Part shown: positions 7,280-14,017 of the stretch, in pieces | Layout: every line of letters begins with the position of its first letter | Numbering within the stretch: position 1 is the first letter of the stretch | Source of the DNA: Mesoaciditogaceae bacterium | Lineage (GTDB): Bacteria > Thermotogota > Thermotogae > Mesoaciditogales > Mesoaciditogaceae | Assembly (NCBI GenBank): GCA_015486145.1 | Contig: WFSH01000110.1 | Location: 1 to 20,187 of the forward strand | Length of the DNA stretch: 20,187 nt | Direction: 5' to 3' | Program-made: the position numbers and the translations under genes | The notes under the pieces: model-generated | What the model saw: the letters and a program-made list of their open reading frames with translations, nothing else | The model's database searches: none | Told to the model about the DNA's origin: nothing

Positions 7280-8503
7280 TTATTGATTTTGAAGTATGGC
7301 TATTGTTTTGGCAGCCTTTTTAAGGGCCGCTTGAGGCGTTGCCTGATTGAGCAAAACACTTTGTATTGCATTAAGTATTGCGTTGGCAGTGCTGACCCAA
7401 TCTTTTATACCTGCTGCTTGAGGATGGCCATATTTCAAAGCTTGAATGTACGGTTTCCAATACCATTTTTGAAATTCAGGCTCTTGAGCCTCTTTTATCA
7501 TTGGAGGCACGAACCCTTGAAGCGTATCCCATCTTGTTTGTTCTTTAAGTGTGGACATGTAATTCATAAATTCCCACGCCAACGTTTTATTTTTAGCTTG
7601 TGAAGACATTGCCATACAATCAACGACTACGACCGTTGAATACGGGGCATTTGAATCAGGACCTCCAGGGATCGGGAAGAATCCAATCTTTATTCCGGCT
7701 TTCATAGCTTTTATTGCGTTGTGAACATGATCTATGTACATTCCTCCCTTGCCAGCTTCAAAAAGTTTGATAAGATCTTCTCTCGTCCAATTGATAACTC
7801 CCGGTTGAGCGTATTTGGAAAGCTCTTTGTAAAATTTTAAAGCCGCCACAGCTTGTGGAGAATCAATTTCTACCTTTCCAGTTTTGGGGTTAACGATTTC
7901 TCCACCATTTGCGCATAAGTACTGCTCAAATTGTGTCACCGTGGAGACAAACTTTTTACCAGCCATGAGAATTCCATAGATTCCCTTCTTGGGATTGTAA
8001 ATCTTTTTGGCATCTTCCAAGAGCTCTTTCCAATTCGTCGGAACCTTTGTTATTCCGGCTTCTTTAAAGAGCTTCTTGTTATAAATGAAAACCTTTGTTG
8101 ACATAGCCCTTGGGACACCGTAATAATGACCCTTATAGATCAAATTGCTCCACACCGACGGATAATACATATGCTCCTTTTGAACCGTTATATAGTTATC
8201 AAGTGGTGCTAATGCTCCCATGCTTGCAAGCGCCGGTATCCACCTTGAGGCTATGTACATGACATCTGGTGCGGCATTGGCTCCAAATGATGTTATGATC
8301 TTGTTCCACAGATTAGCCCAACCAACAAATTCCATATTGACCTTTACACCTGGATGTGATTGTTCGAAAGATTTCGCTATGACCTCCTGGCTTTGAATGG
8401 TGTATCCTCCACCAATTGGCATCAGAACCGTCAGTGTTTGGGTGGCAAGAGCCATAACGCCAAACGCCAAAACCAGTACCACTACTAACCACACTTTCTT
8501 CAT
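7280..8503 (-). CDS. Sugar ABC transporter substrate-binding protein, family 1
   Basis: Extracytoplasmic sugar-binding protein of the SBP_bac_1 (MalE/UgpB) family that feeds the two permeases encoded downstream. Residues 1-20 form a signal peptide (MKKVWLVVVL..., cleavage probably after ALA-) without a lipobox cysteine, so it is released or held by the envelope and not lipidated. Family features: HPGVKVNMEFVGW, APDVMYIASRWIPALASMGALAPLD in the N-lobe and AWEFMNYMSTLKEQTRW near the C-lobe. 407 residues is the normal length. AAGGAGGGG precedes ATG 8503. It is the second gene of the operon; a hairpin follows its stop codon. Confidence 0.92.
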   Translation of the reverse strand: MKKVWLVVVLVLAFGVMALATQTLTVLMPIGGGYTIQSQEVIAKSFEQSHPGVKVNMEFVGWANLWNKIITSFGANAAPDVMYIASRWIPALASMGALAPLDNYITVQKEHMYYPSVWSNLIYKGHYYGVPRAMSTKVFIYNKKLFKEAGITKVPTNWKELLEDAKKIYNPKKGIYGILMAGKKFVSTVTQFEQYLCANGGEIVNPKTGKVEIDSPQAVAALKFYKELSKYAQPGVINWTREDLIKLFEAGKGGMYIDHVHNAIKAMKAGIKIGFFPIPGGPDSNAPYSTVVVVDCMAMSSQAKNKTLAWEFMNYMSTLKEQTRWDTLQGFVPPMIKEAQEPEFQKWYWKPYIQALKYGHPQAAGIKDWVSTANAILNAIQSVLLNQATPQAALKKAAKTIAILQNQ

Positions 8504-8552
8504 ACTTTAATCCCCTCCTTACTGAATTTTCCCGGAAAAACCGGAATAGTTA

Positions 8553-9806
8553 TCACAAAAAATTCTTCCTATACGCATTCATATCTACAGTTTTATTATT
8601 CAACCGAGAATCCTCCGCCGCCCATGCCATTAAATGGCTTTCAAGTGAATCTGCAGCCGAGGTGGAAACATCTCTATAGTTGGGATCAGAAAGCATCTGG
8701 ACAAAATCATCTAACAGATAATAATCTCCTCCTCCATGTCCAAAATTGTCATTAACATACTCTGATTTTATATTTTCTATCTCTCTTCCAAAAAGGACTA
8801 CTTTTATTTCATTTTTCCCAAAATGCCCTTGTATTTCTCCTCTCGTTCCAAAAACTCTTATTCTTCTATCTATTTCAGAAGTGAACGCTTGCATTGTGAA
8901 ATTCACGGTTATGCCGTCTTCAAACATCATAGAAACCACTTGATGATCTACCACATCATTATCACAGGCATAAACACACCTACCATATGGACCTTCTCTA
9001 AGAGCTTTTAACCTTCCTTCACGTGAAAGATCGGTTGAAATGACGTTTTGAGGCCATCCAGTTTTATCGTTGAGATATATTTTTAATGCGGAATAAGGAC
9101 AGTCTTTTTCAACTTTGCAATCCAAACATCTTTCAGCGGCACCCGAAGGCATATTTTCTTTTCTAAAATGGGTCAAGGTTCCAAACGAAGAAAGATATGA
9201 ACATTTTTTCCCAACGAGCCAATAGAGTATGTCCATATCGTGGCAAGATTTAGTCAAAATCATAGGAGCCGTTTCGTCAGTTTTTCGCCAGTTGCCCCTT
9301 ACAAAGCTGTGTGCCATATGCCAATAGCCCACATTTTCTTTATGCTCTATCCCTATAAGATCACCAATCACACCCGATTGAATAATTTCGCGGATTTTTC
9401 TAAAAAACGGTGTATAACGTAACACGTGAGCTACCATGACACGTTTGTCATATTTTTCAGAAGCATGTACAATTTTTACCGCACCTTCAAGGGTTCTATC
9501 CATGGGTTTTTCTAACAAGACATCGTAACCAAGTTTCATTGCTTCGATAGATGGTTCAACGTGCAGGTCGTCCATGGTGGCTATGATCGCTCCATCTGCA
9601 ATTTTTCCAACGGCTAAAAGTTCTTTCCAATCTTTGAATCTCATCTTTTCGTCTATTTTTAGTTGTTCAGCAAGCCGGTTTCTTTTTACTTCATCAGGCT
9701 CTGCCAAAGCTACAATATCAAGTTTAGCACTTCTCAGTGCATAGGCTCCGTATGTATCACTTCCCCGACTTCCAGCGCCCATCAAAATTGCTGTTGGCTT
9801 CCTCAT
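8553..9806 (-). CDS. Gfo/Idh/MocA-family oxidoreductase with a five-cysteine insert
   Basis: NAD(P)-dependent sugar oxidoreductase-type protein. Residues 1-125 form a Rossmann domain with GAGSRG (10-15), AEP at the end of strand 2 and EKP at 99-101, whose lysine is the usual catalytic residue; KSCHDMD at 186-192 gives the second conserved lysine/histidine set. Cysteines C227, C230 and C236 (CLDC, DCPYSA) plus C277 and C281 (RCVYAC) lie in the C-terminal domain and look like a structural metal site; this is seen in a known but poorly characterised subgroup of the family. In a sugar operon it may oxidise the imported sugar or act in an NAD-dependent glycoside cleavage; I cannot tell which. It is the first gene of the operon, with GGGAGA upstream of ATG 9806. 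Confidence 0.85.
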   Translation of the reverse strand: MRKPTAILMGAGSRGSDTYGAYALRSAKLDIVALAEPDEVKRNRLAEQLKIDEKMRFKDWKELLAVGKIADGAIIATMDDLHVEPSIEAMKLGYDVLLEKPMDRTLEGAVKIVHASEKYDKRVMVAHVLRYTPFFRKIREIIQSGVIGDLIGIEHKENVGYWHMAHSFVRGNWRKTDETAPMILTKSCHDMDILYWLVGKKCSYLSSFGTLTHFRKENMPSGAAERCLDCKVEKDCPYSALKIYLNDKTGWPQNVISTDLSREGRLKALREGPYGRCVYACDNDVVDHQVVSMMFEDGITVNFTMQAFTSEIDRRIRVFGTRGEIQGHFGKNEIKVVLFGREIENIKSEYVNDNFGHGGGDYYLLDDFVQMLSDPNYRDVSTSAADSLESHLMAWAAEDSRLNNKTVDMNAYRKNFL

Positions 9807-9885
9807 TTCAAAACATCTCCCAACTCAGAGAGAAATTTTTGGAACGTTTATAATCACAAAAAACATATTTTTATGACTAAAACTG

Positions 9886-9914
9886 ATTATATATGGTCAT
9901 GAAGAAAAAGTCAA
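9886..9914 (-). promoter_or_regulatory. Promoter of the sugar operon
   Basis: On the minus strand TTGACT (9914-9909) and TATAAT (9891-9886) are separated by 17 bp, predicting a transcript start near 9880 and a leader of about 75 nt before ATG 9806. The -10 box forms an 8-bp inverted pair with TATAATCA at 9849-9856, which could be part of a regulator site. No regulator gene for sugars is present in the window. Confidence 0.7.
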
Positions 9915-10093
9915 CGTCAAAAAAGAGGCATTTTATGCTTTTAATTCTTATTATGTTTAACTACGTTTATTTAAGACAAAAAATCTTAAAATACCTGCTA
10001 ATTACTCTCGTTTTCTTTGGTTTTTACAGAAATATCACATTCTTTTTCGCTCTTTTACCCGCGCAAAAACAAGAGAACTAAGAGAATCTTTGT
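9915..10093. other. AT-rich divergent intergenic region
   Basis: Separates the sugar-operon promoter from the metal-sensor promoter. A plus-strand 62-codon frame (9893-10081) covers it but has no ribosome binding site, overlaps the sugar promoter and has a biased hydrophobic/Lys composition typical of AT-rich non-coding DNA. I see no RNA gene or repeat. Confidence 0.5.
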
Positions 10094-10123
10094 TTGACAG
10101 TTGGAGAATAAAAATGATATAAT
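10094..10123 (+). promoter_or_regulatory. Promoter of the arsR/cadC-type gene
   Basis: TTGACA (10094-10099) and TATAAT (10118-10123) with an 18-bp spacer, both boxes perfect consensus; predicted start near 10130. An inverted-repeat operator lies over the predicted start site. Confidence 0.85.
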
Positions 10124-10125
10124 AC

Positions 10126-10145
10126 AAACGATTGTTCAATTGTTT
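10126..10145 (+). promoter_or_regulatory. Probable operator of the ArsR/CadC-type repressor
   Basis: AAACgATTGttCAATtGTTT: a 20-bp imperfect palindrome with nine of ten arm positions apart from one mismatch and the two central bases (16 of 20 positions self-complementary). It starts 2 bp after the -10 box and covers the transcription start, where ArsR-family repressors normally block their own promoter until metal binds. Confidence 0.72.
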
Positions 10146-10169
10146 TCATAAATAATAGAGGTGAATTGA

Positions 10170-10556
10170 ATGAAAGAGTTCAAAAACACGTGTAACGTCA
10201 ACATTATACATTTCGACAAAATATCTGCTGTTAAAAAAAACATGAAATCGGAAAAAGTGGTTCAAATGCTTTCAGAAACGTTTAAAGCACTTTCAGATCC
10301 AACAAGGCTTAAGATGTTGCTTGCACTTTCTCAAGAAGAATTGTGTGGATGCGATCTTGTAGAACTCTTGAGTGTTACAAAGTCTGCAGTATCACATCAA
10401 CTGAGAATTTTAAAGAATATGAGAATTGTCAAATATCGTAGAGAAGGAAAACAGATTTTTTATTCGCTGGATGACGATCACGTGAAAACACTGATAAATC
10501 AGTCTCTCAGTCATGTGGAAGAGGTAAATAACGGTGAAAGTCGTGAAGAAGTATAG
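10170..10556 (+). CDS. ArsR/SmtB-family metal-sensing repressor (CadC-like)
   Basis: Winged-helix DNA-binding repressor released by toxic soft metals or zinc. The recognition helix region is SVTKSAVSHQLRILKNMRIV and the wing RREGKQIFYSL. CadC-type metal ligands are visible: C8 in the N-terminal extension and C59/C61 in ELCGCDL; the second N-terminal cysteine of CadC is not present, but H14 is nearby. The alpha-5 (zinc) site is also complete in pattern: D102-x-H104, ten residues, H115, then E118. 128 residues is normal. AGAGGTG precedes ATG 10170. Its 3' end overlaps by 23 nt the start of a P-type ATPase remnant, the classical cadC-cadA arrangement, so it probably regulated cadmium/zinc efflux and now mainly controls itself and perhaps the nitroreductase. 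Confidence 0.9.
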   Translation: MKEFKNTCNVNIIHFDKISAVKKNMKSEKVVQMLSETFKALSDPTRLKMLLALSQEELCGCDLVELLSVTKSAVSHQLRILKNMRIVKYRREGKQIFYSLDDDHVKTLINQSLSHVEEVNNGESREEV

Positions 10557-10857
10557 ACTGGAAAACTTGGATTGTGCAAATTGCTGTCGTGCATGTTGCT
10601 TTGAATAACGTCTATGCAGGATATATAACCATTTTGAACGTTACAAAAGAATTGGAAATAACTCTTATCACGCTGAGCTGTTACCCGATGAAAAATTGAA
10701 AATATTGGAAAAGATAATGGATGAGAGTAAGAATAAGGTTGCATTCGTTGGTGATGGAATAAACGATGCACCGGTAATAGCAAGGGCAGATGTTAGAATT
10801 GCCTTAATAGCCATATTTGATGCCAGTAGAATTATATACAGTAGCAGAGAGGAGTGA
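10534..10857 (+). pseudogene. Remnant of a CadA/ZntA-type heavy-metal P-type ATPase
   Basis: One reading frame of 324 nt, against roughly 2.1 kb for an intact gene. It starts at GTG 10534 (GAGGT upstream) with KKYRLENLDCANC, the heavy-metal-associated domain motif at the N-terminus of CadA. After 24 codons comes TAA (10606-10608). The same frame then continues with YHAELLPDEKLKILEKIM and VAFVGDGINDAPVIARADV, the hinge region of the P-domain with its conserved GDGINDAP, and ends at TGA 10855. Missing are the transmembrane helices, the CPx channel motif, the DKTGT phosphorylation site and the C-terminal helices. So a large internal deletion and a 3' truncation have destroyed the pump. A working pump could exist elsewhere in the genome. 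Confidence 0.9.
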
Positions 10858-10862
10858 CAAGC

Positions 10863-11429
10863 ATGTACGAGGAAATACCGGATGATATTAAGTTAAGAAA
10901 CAGCGTCAGGAGGTACAAACCAACAGAAGTGCCTATTGACAAGATCTTAACAATTCTTGATGCGGCGAGAATTGCTCCATCATGGGAAAATGACCAGCCT
11001 GTCAGATATGTGGTCGTAAACGAACCACGAGTCCTAAAACAGATAACAAGTGTGGAAACAGTTACAATGGGGAATGCTTGGCTAAAAAGTGCTCCTTGCG
11101 TGATAGTTGGAGTTGCCGACCCATCGAAGAGCGGTGTACGTGAAGGGATTCCATACTACTTGGTAGACTTTGGGGCTTCAATGGAAAACCTAATGCTTGC
11201 CGCCTCGTCACTTGGTCTGGGTACTTGTTGGATCGGGGCTTTCAACGAGGTACGGGTAAAATCGATACTCTCCATACCTGATGAATTAAGGGTTGTGGCG
11301 CTTACTCCCCTCGGATATCCTGACTATCCAAGGATTTTAACACCAGATGAATCGTATTCGAAGAAAGTTTCAAGAAGAATTTCTCTGAAAGATTTCTCAT
11401 TTTTCAATGAATGGAAGAATCCCGTTTAA
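10863..11429 (+). CDS. Nitroreductase-family FMN oxidoreductase
   Basis: NAD(P)H-dependent flavoprotein of the nitroreductase superfamily, normally a dimer binding one FMN per subunit. Motifs: RNSVRRYKP near the N-terminus (FMN phosphate arginines), APSWENDQPVRYVVV (canonical APSxxNxQPWxF), and ASMENLMLAASSLGLGTCWIG for the core helix and FMN loop; LGYPDYP is near the end. 188 residues is typical of the short members. I use ATG 10863 with AGGAG 8 nt upstream; GTG 10854 is in frame but overlaps that ribosome binding site and the stop of the ATPase remnant. It probably shares the transcript of the metal-sensor gene. Substrate unknown. Confidence 0.9.
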   Translation: MYEEIPDDIKLRNSVRRYKPTEVPIDKILTILDAARIAPSWENDQPVRYVVVNEPRVLKQITSVETVTMGNAWLKSAPCVIVGVADPSKSGVREGIPYYLVDFGASMENLMLAASSLGLGTCWIGAFNEVRVKSILSIPDELRVVALTPLGYPDYPRILTPDESYSKKVSRRISLKDFSFFNEWKNPV

Positions 11430-11476
11430 ACGTCGTAGCCTTTAACAATGAAAAATTTGGATCCCTTCAAAACAAG

Positions 11477-11498
11477 ATTCCGGCTCGGTGGCCGGAAT
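11477..11498. repeat. GATTCCGGC/GCCGGAATGA hairpin repeat unit
   Basis: ATTCCGGC-tcggtg-GCCGGAAT, an 8-bp perfect stem with a 6-nt loop, flanked as GATTC...GAATGA like hairpin H2 of the repeat at 58-78. TTCAGGATGA follows at about 11514, again matching the edge of that repeat family. It lies 48 nt after the nitroreductase stop and could help end that transcript, although no U-tract follows. Confidence 0.6.
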
Positions 11499-11553
11499 GA
11501 GAATTGAGTGGTTCAGGATGATATCATGGTAAAAGTTTCTATATCGTTGCATG

Positions 11554-11661
11554 GGTTCTGGCGGGATTTCAAAGAAATTGAACTGTTTGTAAAGCGATAC
11601 TAAAATGCCAAAGCATGTCATTATTCGAAAAATGTTTCACACGCAATCTCGTGCCAGAACC
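11554..11661 (+). repeat. Small intergenic repeat element with inverted ends, copy A
   Basis: Bounded by GGTTCTGGC (11554-11562) and its exact inverse GCCAGAACC (11653-11661). The inside (about 11567-11650) matches 18701-18790 in direct orientation, with blocks such as TACTAAAATG, AAAGCATGT and TTATTCGAAAAAT conserved and scattered differences. About 108 bp with inverted ends and no coding capacity resembles a non-autonomous mobile element or a structured RNA. It lies between the converging nitroreductase gene and the membrane-complex operon. Confidence 0.65.
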
Positions 11662-11671
11662 ATCTTTCACA

Positions 11672-13543
11672 TCATCTGGATATGAAAAAAATAAAGATAA
11701 ACACGATCATCGTGTACAGCACATACGAATAGATATGACCATTCATCAGAGTCGCCGAGAGCACATTTGAGATGGACTTAACTGCTCTGTTCAACCCATA
11801 ATACATGTCATAAATGACGTCTTTCACGCTTACGTATCTTTTGTTTCCGCTTTTTATCTCCTTCGTGGCATAAACTTTTCTAAGAATGTACTCAAGCGTG
11901 AATGAATAAGCAGGCGCACTGAAATATTCTCCTTCTTTCAACGCTATGGCACCGTTCCAAGCGTCTACCCGTCTCACTCGCTTCTTTTTTAGGAGATAGA
12001 ATATCGCCGGAAATATTCCAAGCACGCAAGCTACTATTGCCAAGAAAGTTGGTGAAACCACTCCAAATATTGGGTGAGATGAGACTATCAAAAATGGTTT
12101 TGGAACACCAAGAAGCCCAAAAAGAAATTTTTTATATCCAAACAATTTAACAACCAAGGGAGATAAAAAACCTGCCCCTGCGATCACGGAAATCAAAATG
12201 ATCTCCGCCAAATTCATGTTGAAATGCGGTATTTTTTTTGCACGTTTTTCGTGATCGTAGCCAAGGGCCGTATACCCGGCAAGCTTTATCATCGAAAATG
12301 CCGCCATTCCCATGGCAAGAGCTAACAGAATACCAATGAAAGCTGCCGTAATCCTCGCCGTCATGGACGGTATTTTATACGACTGAAATAACGTCTCAAG
12401 TGTCATCCATTCGGCGACATATCCAATAAGGGGAGGAAAAACGGAAAAGGAGAGTGCGGATATTACCATGGAAAAGGCTGGAATTTTACCAACGGCTTTC
12501 CACACGCCGCGCACGTCATCAATGCTTTCTTCGTTTAAAGCCTCCTTCGCATGCCCAACAGCTAAAAATAGAAGCGTTTTGGTGATCACATGAGAAAACG
12601 TCACGATCAAAGTGGTTAACATTGCAAATTCTCCCAACACGTTAATTTGAAAAGCAAAAGCTGTGATGGACAATCCCAATGTTGCCAAAATCGTTCCGTC
12701 GTTTTCGATCGTAGAGTAAGCGGGTAATATCTTTAAACCTTTTGCGGCCACCGCTTGTAAAGCACCCCAAAATGCAGAAATGCCTCCGAAGATCATCGCC
12801 ATTATCCCCCACCATTCAGGCTGGCCAGATATGGATAGAGCCCTTACCAACCCGTAAACTCCCATCAACGTTAAGGGAGCACTTAAAAATGCGGAAACGT
12901 TTGACGGTGCTCTTGAATGGGCGCCTATGAGCCAAGTGTGTAAAGGAAAAATACCCATCTTGGTCATAAACGCTATTGTAGCCATGAGCAAAAAAAGCCA
13001 TGTTCCGTGTGTTCCAACAAATGAGAGTGAATGGTTTTTAAAGTAAAGTGAAGCAAAAGCTATAATCAGTGAAATCGTCGAGACCTCACCAAATGCGAGA
13101 AATTCGAACGCTTCTTTGAAAGAATGTTTGTGCTCCATTATCAATAAATAGGAAAAAATTGTGGCTATTTCCCAACCAATCATGAAAGTTATCGCATCTT
13201 TGGCCGTTAAAACCATAAACATTCCAAAAAAAGCGGCGTTCAGAAAAATGGGCATTTTTTTGGAATAATTCACGCCGTAATCTATCGAGTACAAAGCGAT
13301 GGCAAACCAGGATATGGATGCTATCAGCAGAAAAATGGAACTAGTGTGATCTATTCCCACGCTCAATTCGAACCCGTCAAAAATCTTGTACATTCCCGAC
13401 GAGAAAGGTGCATTCAATCCCACAATTGATGTGATGAACGCGAAGACAGATGCGAACGTTGCCATGAGATAACTCGTTTTTTTCCAAAATGTGATAAGTG
13501 CCCCAAACACAAAGAACAAAAACGTAAAGTACATGAAGTTCAC
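11672..13543 (-). CDS. Proton/cation-translocating subunit, NuoL/HyfB-like (Ehr-type complex)
   Basis: Antiporter-like membrane subunit of a group 4 hydrogenase-related complex. 623 residues, about 15 or more membrane helices, with a hydrophilic C-terminal stretch (about 515-600) and a final helix. Key residues of the proton/cation channel are kept: E125 in MIGWEIAT, K195 in FMTKMGIFPLHTWL, K268/K271 near AYSTIEN, and H318/K322 in SHVITKTLLF. Thus the pump module looks intact even though the redox subunits are degenerate. Start is GTG 13543 (AAGGA 9 nt upstream), one base past the stop of the small-subunit gene. It is the last gene of the operon; I see no intrinsic terminator after it. Confidence 0.88.
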   Translation of the reverse strand: MNFMYFTFLFFVFGALITFWKKTSYLMATFASVFAFITSIVGLNAPFSSGMYKIFDGFELSVGIDHTSSIFLLIASISWFAIALYSIDYGVNYSKKMPIFLNAAFFGMFMVLTAKDAITFMIGWEIATIFSYLLIMEHKHSFKEAFEFLAFGEVSTISLIIAFASLYFKNHSLSFVGTHGTWLFLLMATIAFMTKMGIFPLHTWLIGAHSRAPSNVSAFLSAPLTLMGVYGLVRALSISGQPEWWGIMAMIFGGISAFWGALQAVAAKGLKILPAYSTIENDGTILATLGLSITAFAFQINVLGEFAMLTTLIVTFSHVITKTLLFLAVGHAKEALNEESIDDVRGVWKAVGKIPAFSMVISALSFSVFPPLIGYVAEWMTLETLFQSYKIPSMTARITAAFIGILLALAMGMAAFSMIKLAGYTALGYDHEKRAKKIPHFNMNLAEIILISVIAGAGFLSPLVVKLFGYKKFLFGLLGVPKPFLIVSSHPIFGVVSPTFLAIVACVLGIFPAIFYLLKKKRVRRVDAWNGAIALKEGEYFSAPAYSFTLEYILRKVYATKEIKSGNKRYVSVKDVIYDMYYGLNRAVKSISNVLSATLMNGHIYSYVLYTMIVFIFIFFISR

Positions 13544-13544
13544 T

Positions 13545-14003
13545 TCAATCAGTCCTTCCAGATATTTTTAACAGAACGGCGAGTATTTCCGACGCTGTTG
13601 GGCATCCACGCATAGTTGCCACGACATTCGGGAGTTTGAGATTTTCGAGATCGACCCCGGTTTCATCACATCCATTTATAAGAAGAATCCCAAAAGGTTC
13701 TGGCATCTGTCTTATGGTCTCTTTTAAGGGTTTCACCATTTGGGGAGTTGGATTTCCGAGCACCACGAGAAGATCGGCATGTCTTGGAGAGGCTGCAAAA
13801 TATATGCCAAACCTGTGAATGTTGTAGCGTGGGGTGTGAAGCGCGTAAAATTCAAAGTTTAATTGGTTCGAGTTCCCCACATCGATCATGTACAGATGAA
13901 AAGATTTCTTGAAAAGTTTCAACGGTTCAACCGCTATTTTCGAGTCATAAGTCTCGTTTTTTGTCAACTTCTTCGTTATTCCAACAATTGGCCACCATTT
14001 CAT
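13545..14003 (-). CDS. NuoB/hydrogenase-small-subunit-like protein with degenerate 4Fe-4S site
   Basis: Homologue of NuoB, HyfI and EchC, the subunit that holds the proximal (N2) 4Fe-4S cluster next to the catalytic subunit. The family core is clear: LHTPRYNIHRFGI, SPRHADLLVVLGNPT, MPEPFGILLINGC and a final GCP. Of the four expected cluster cysteines only C112 (NGC) and C134 (RGCP) remain; the first pair (family GSCNGCD) reads GNSNQLN at 43-49, giving Ser and Leu. A standard cluster is therefore unlikely. 152 residues, with about 30 unusual N-terminal residues. GGAGG precedes ATG 14003, 14 nt after the large-subunit gene. Confidence 0.85.
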   Translation of the reverse strand: MKWWPIVGITKKLTKNETYDSKIAVEPLKLFKKSFHLYMIDVGNSNQLNFEFYALHTPRYNIHRFGIYFAASPRHADLLVVLGNPTPQMVKPLKETIRQMPEPFGILLINGCDETGVDLENLKLPNVVATMRGCPTASEILAVLLKISGRTD

Positions 14004-14017
14004 AAGTTTGTGCCTCC

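Noticed and set aside
9849..9891. Inverted TATAATCA pair as a divergent promoter on the plus strand
   Set aside because: The plus-strand box has no matching -35 and no gene directly follows.
9893..10081. 62-codon plus-strand frame with hydrophobic content
   Set aside because: Overlaps the sugar-operon promoter, has no ribosome binding site, and its composition is what AT-rich DNA gives by chance.
10511..10783. 90-codon minus-strand frame opposite the ATPase remnant
   Set aside because: Antisense shadow; the plus strand shows true P-type ATPase motifs in the same place.
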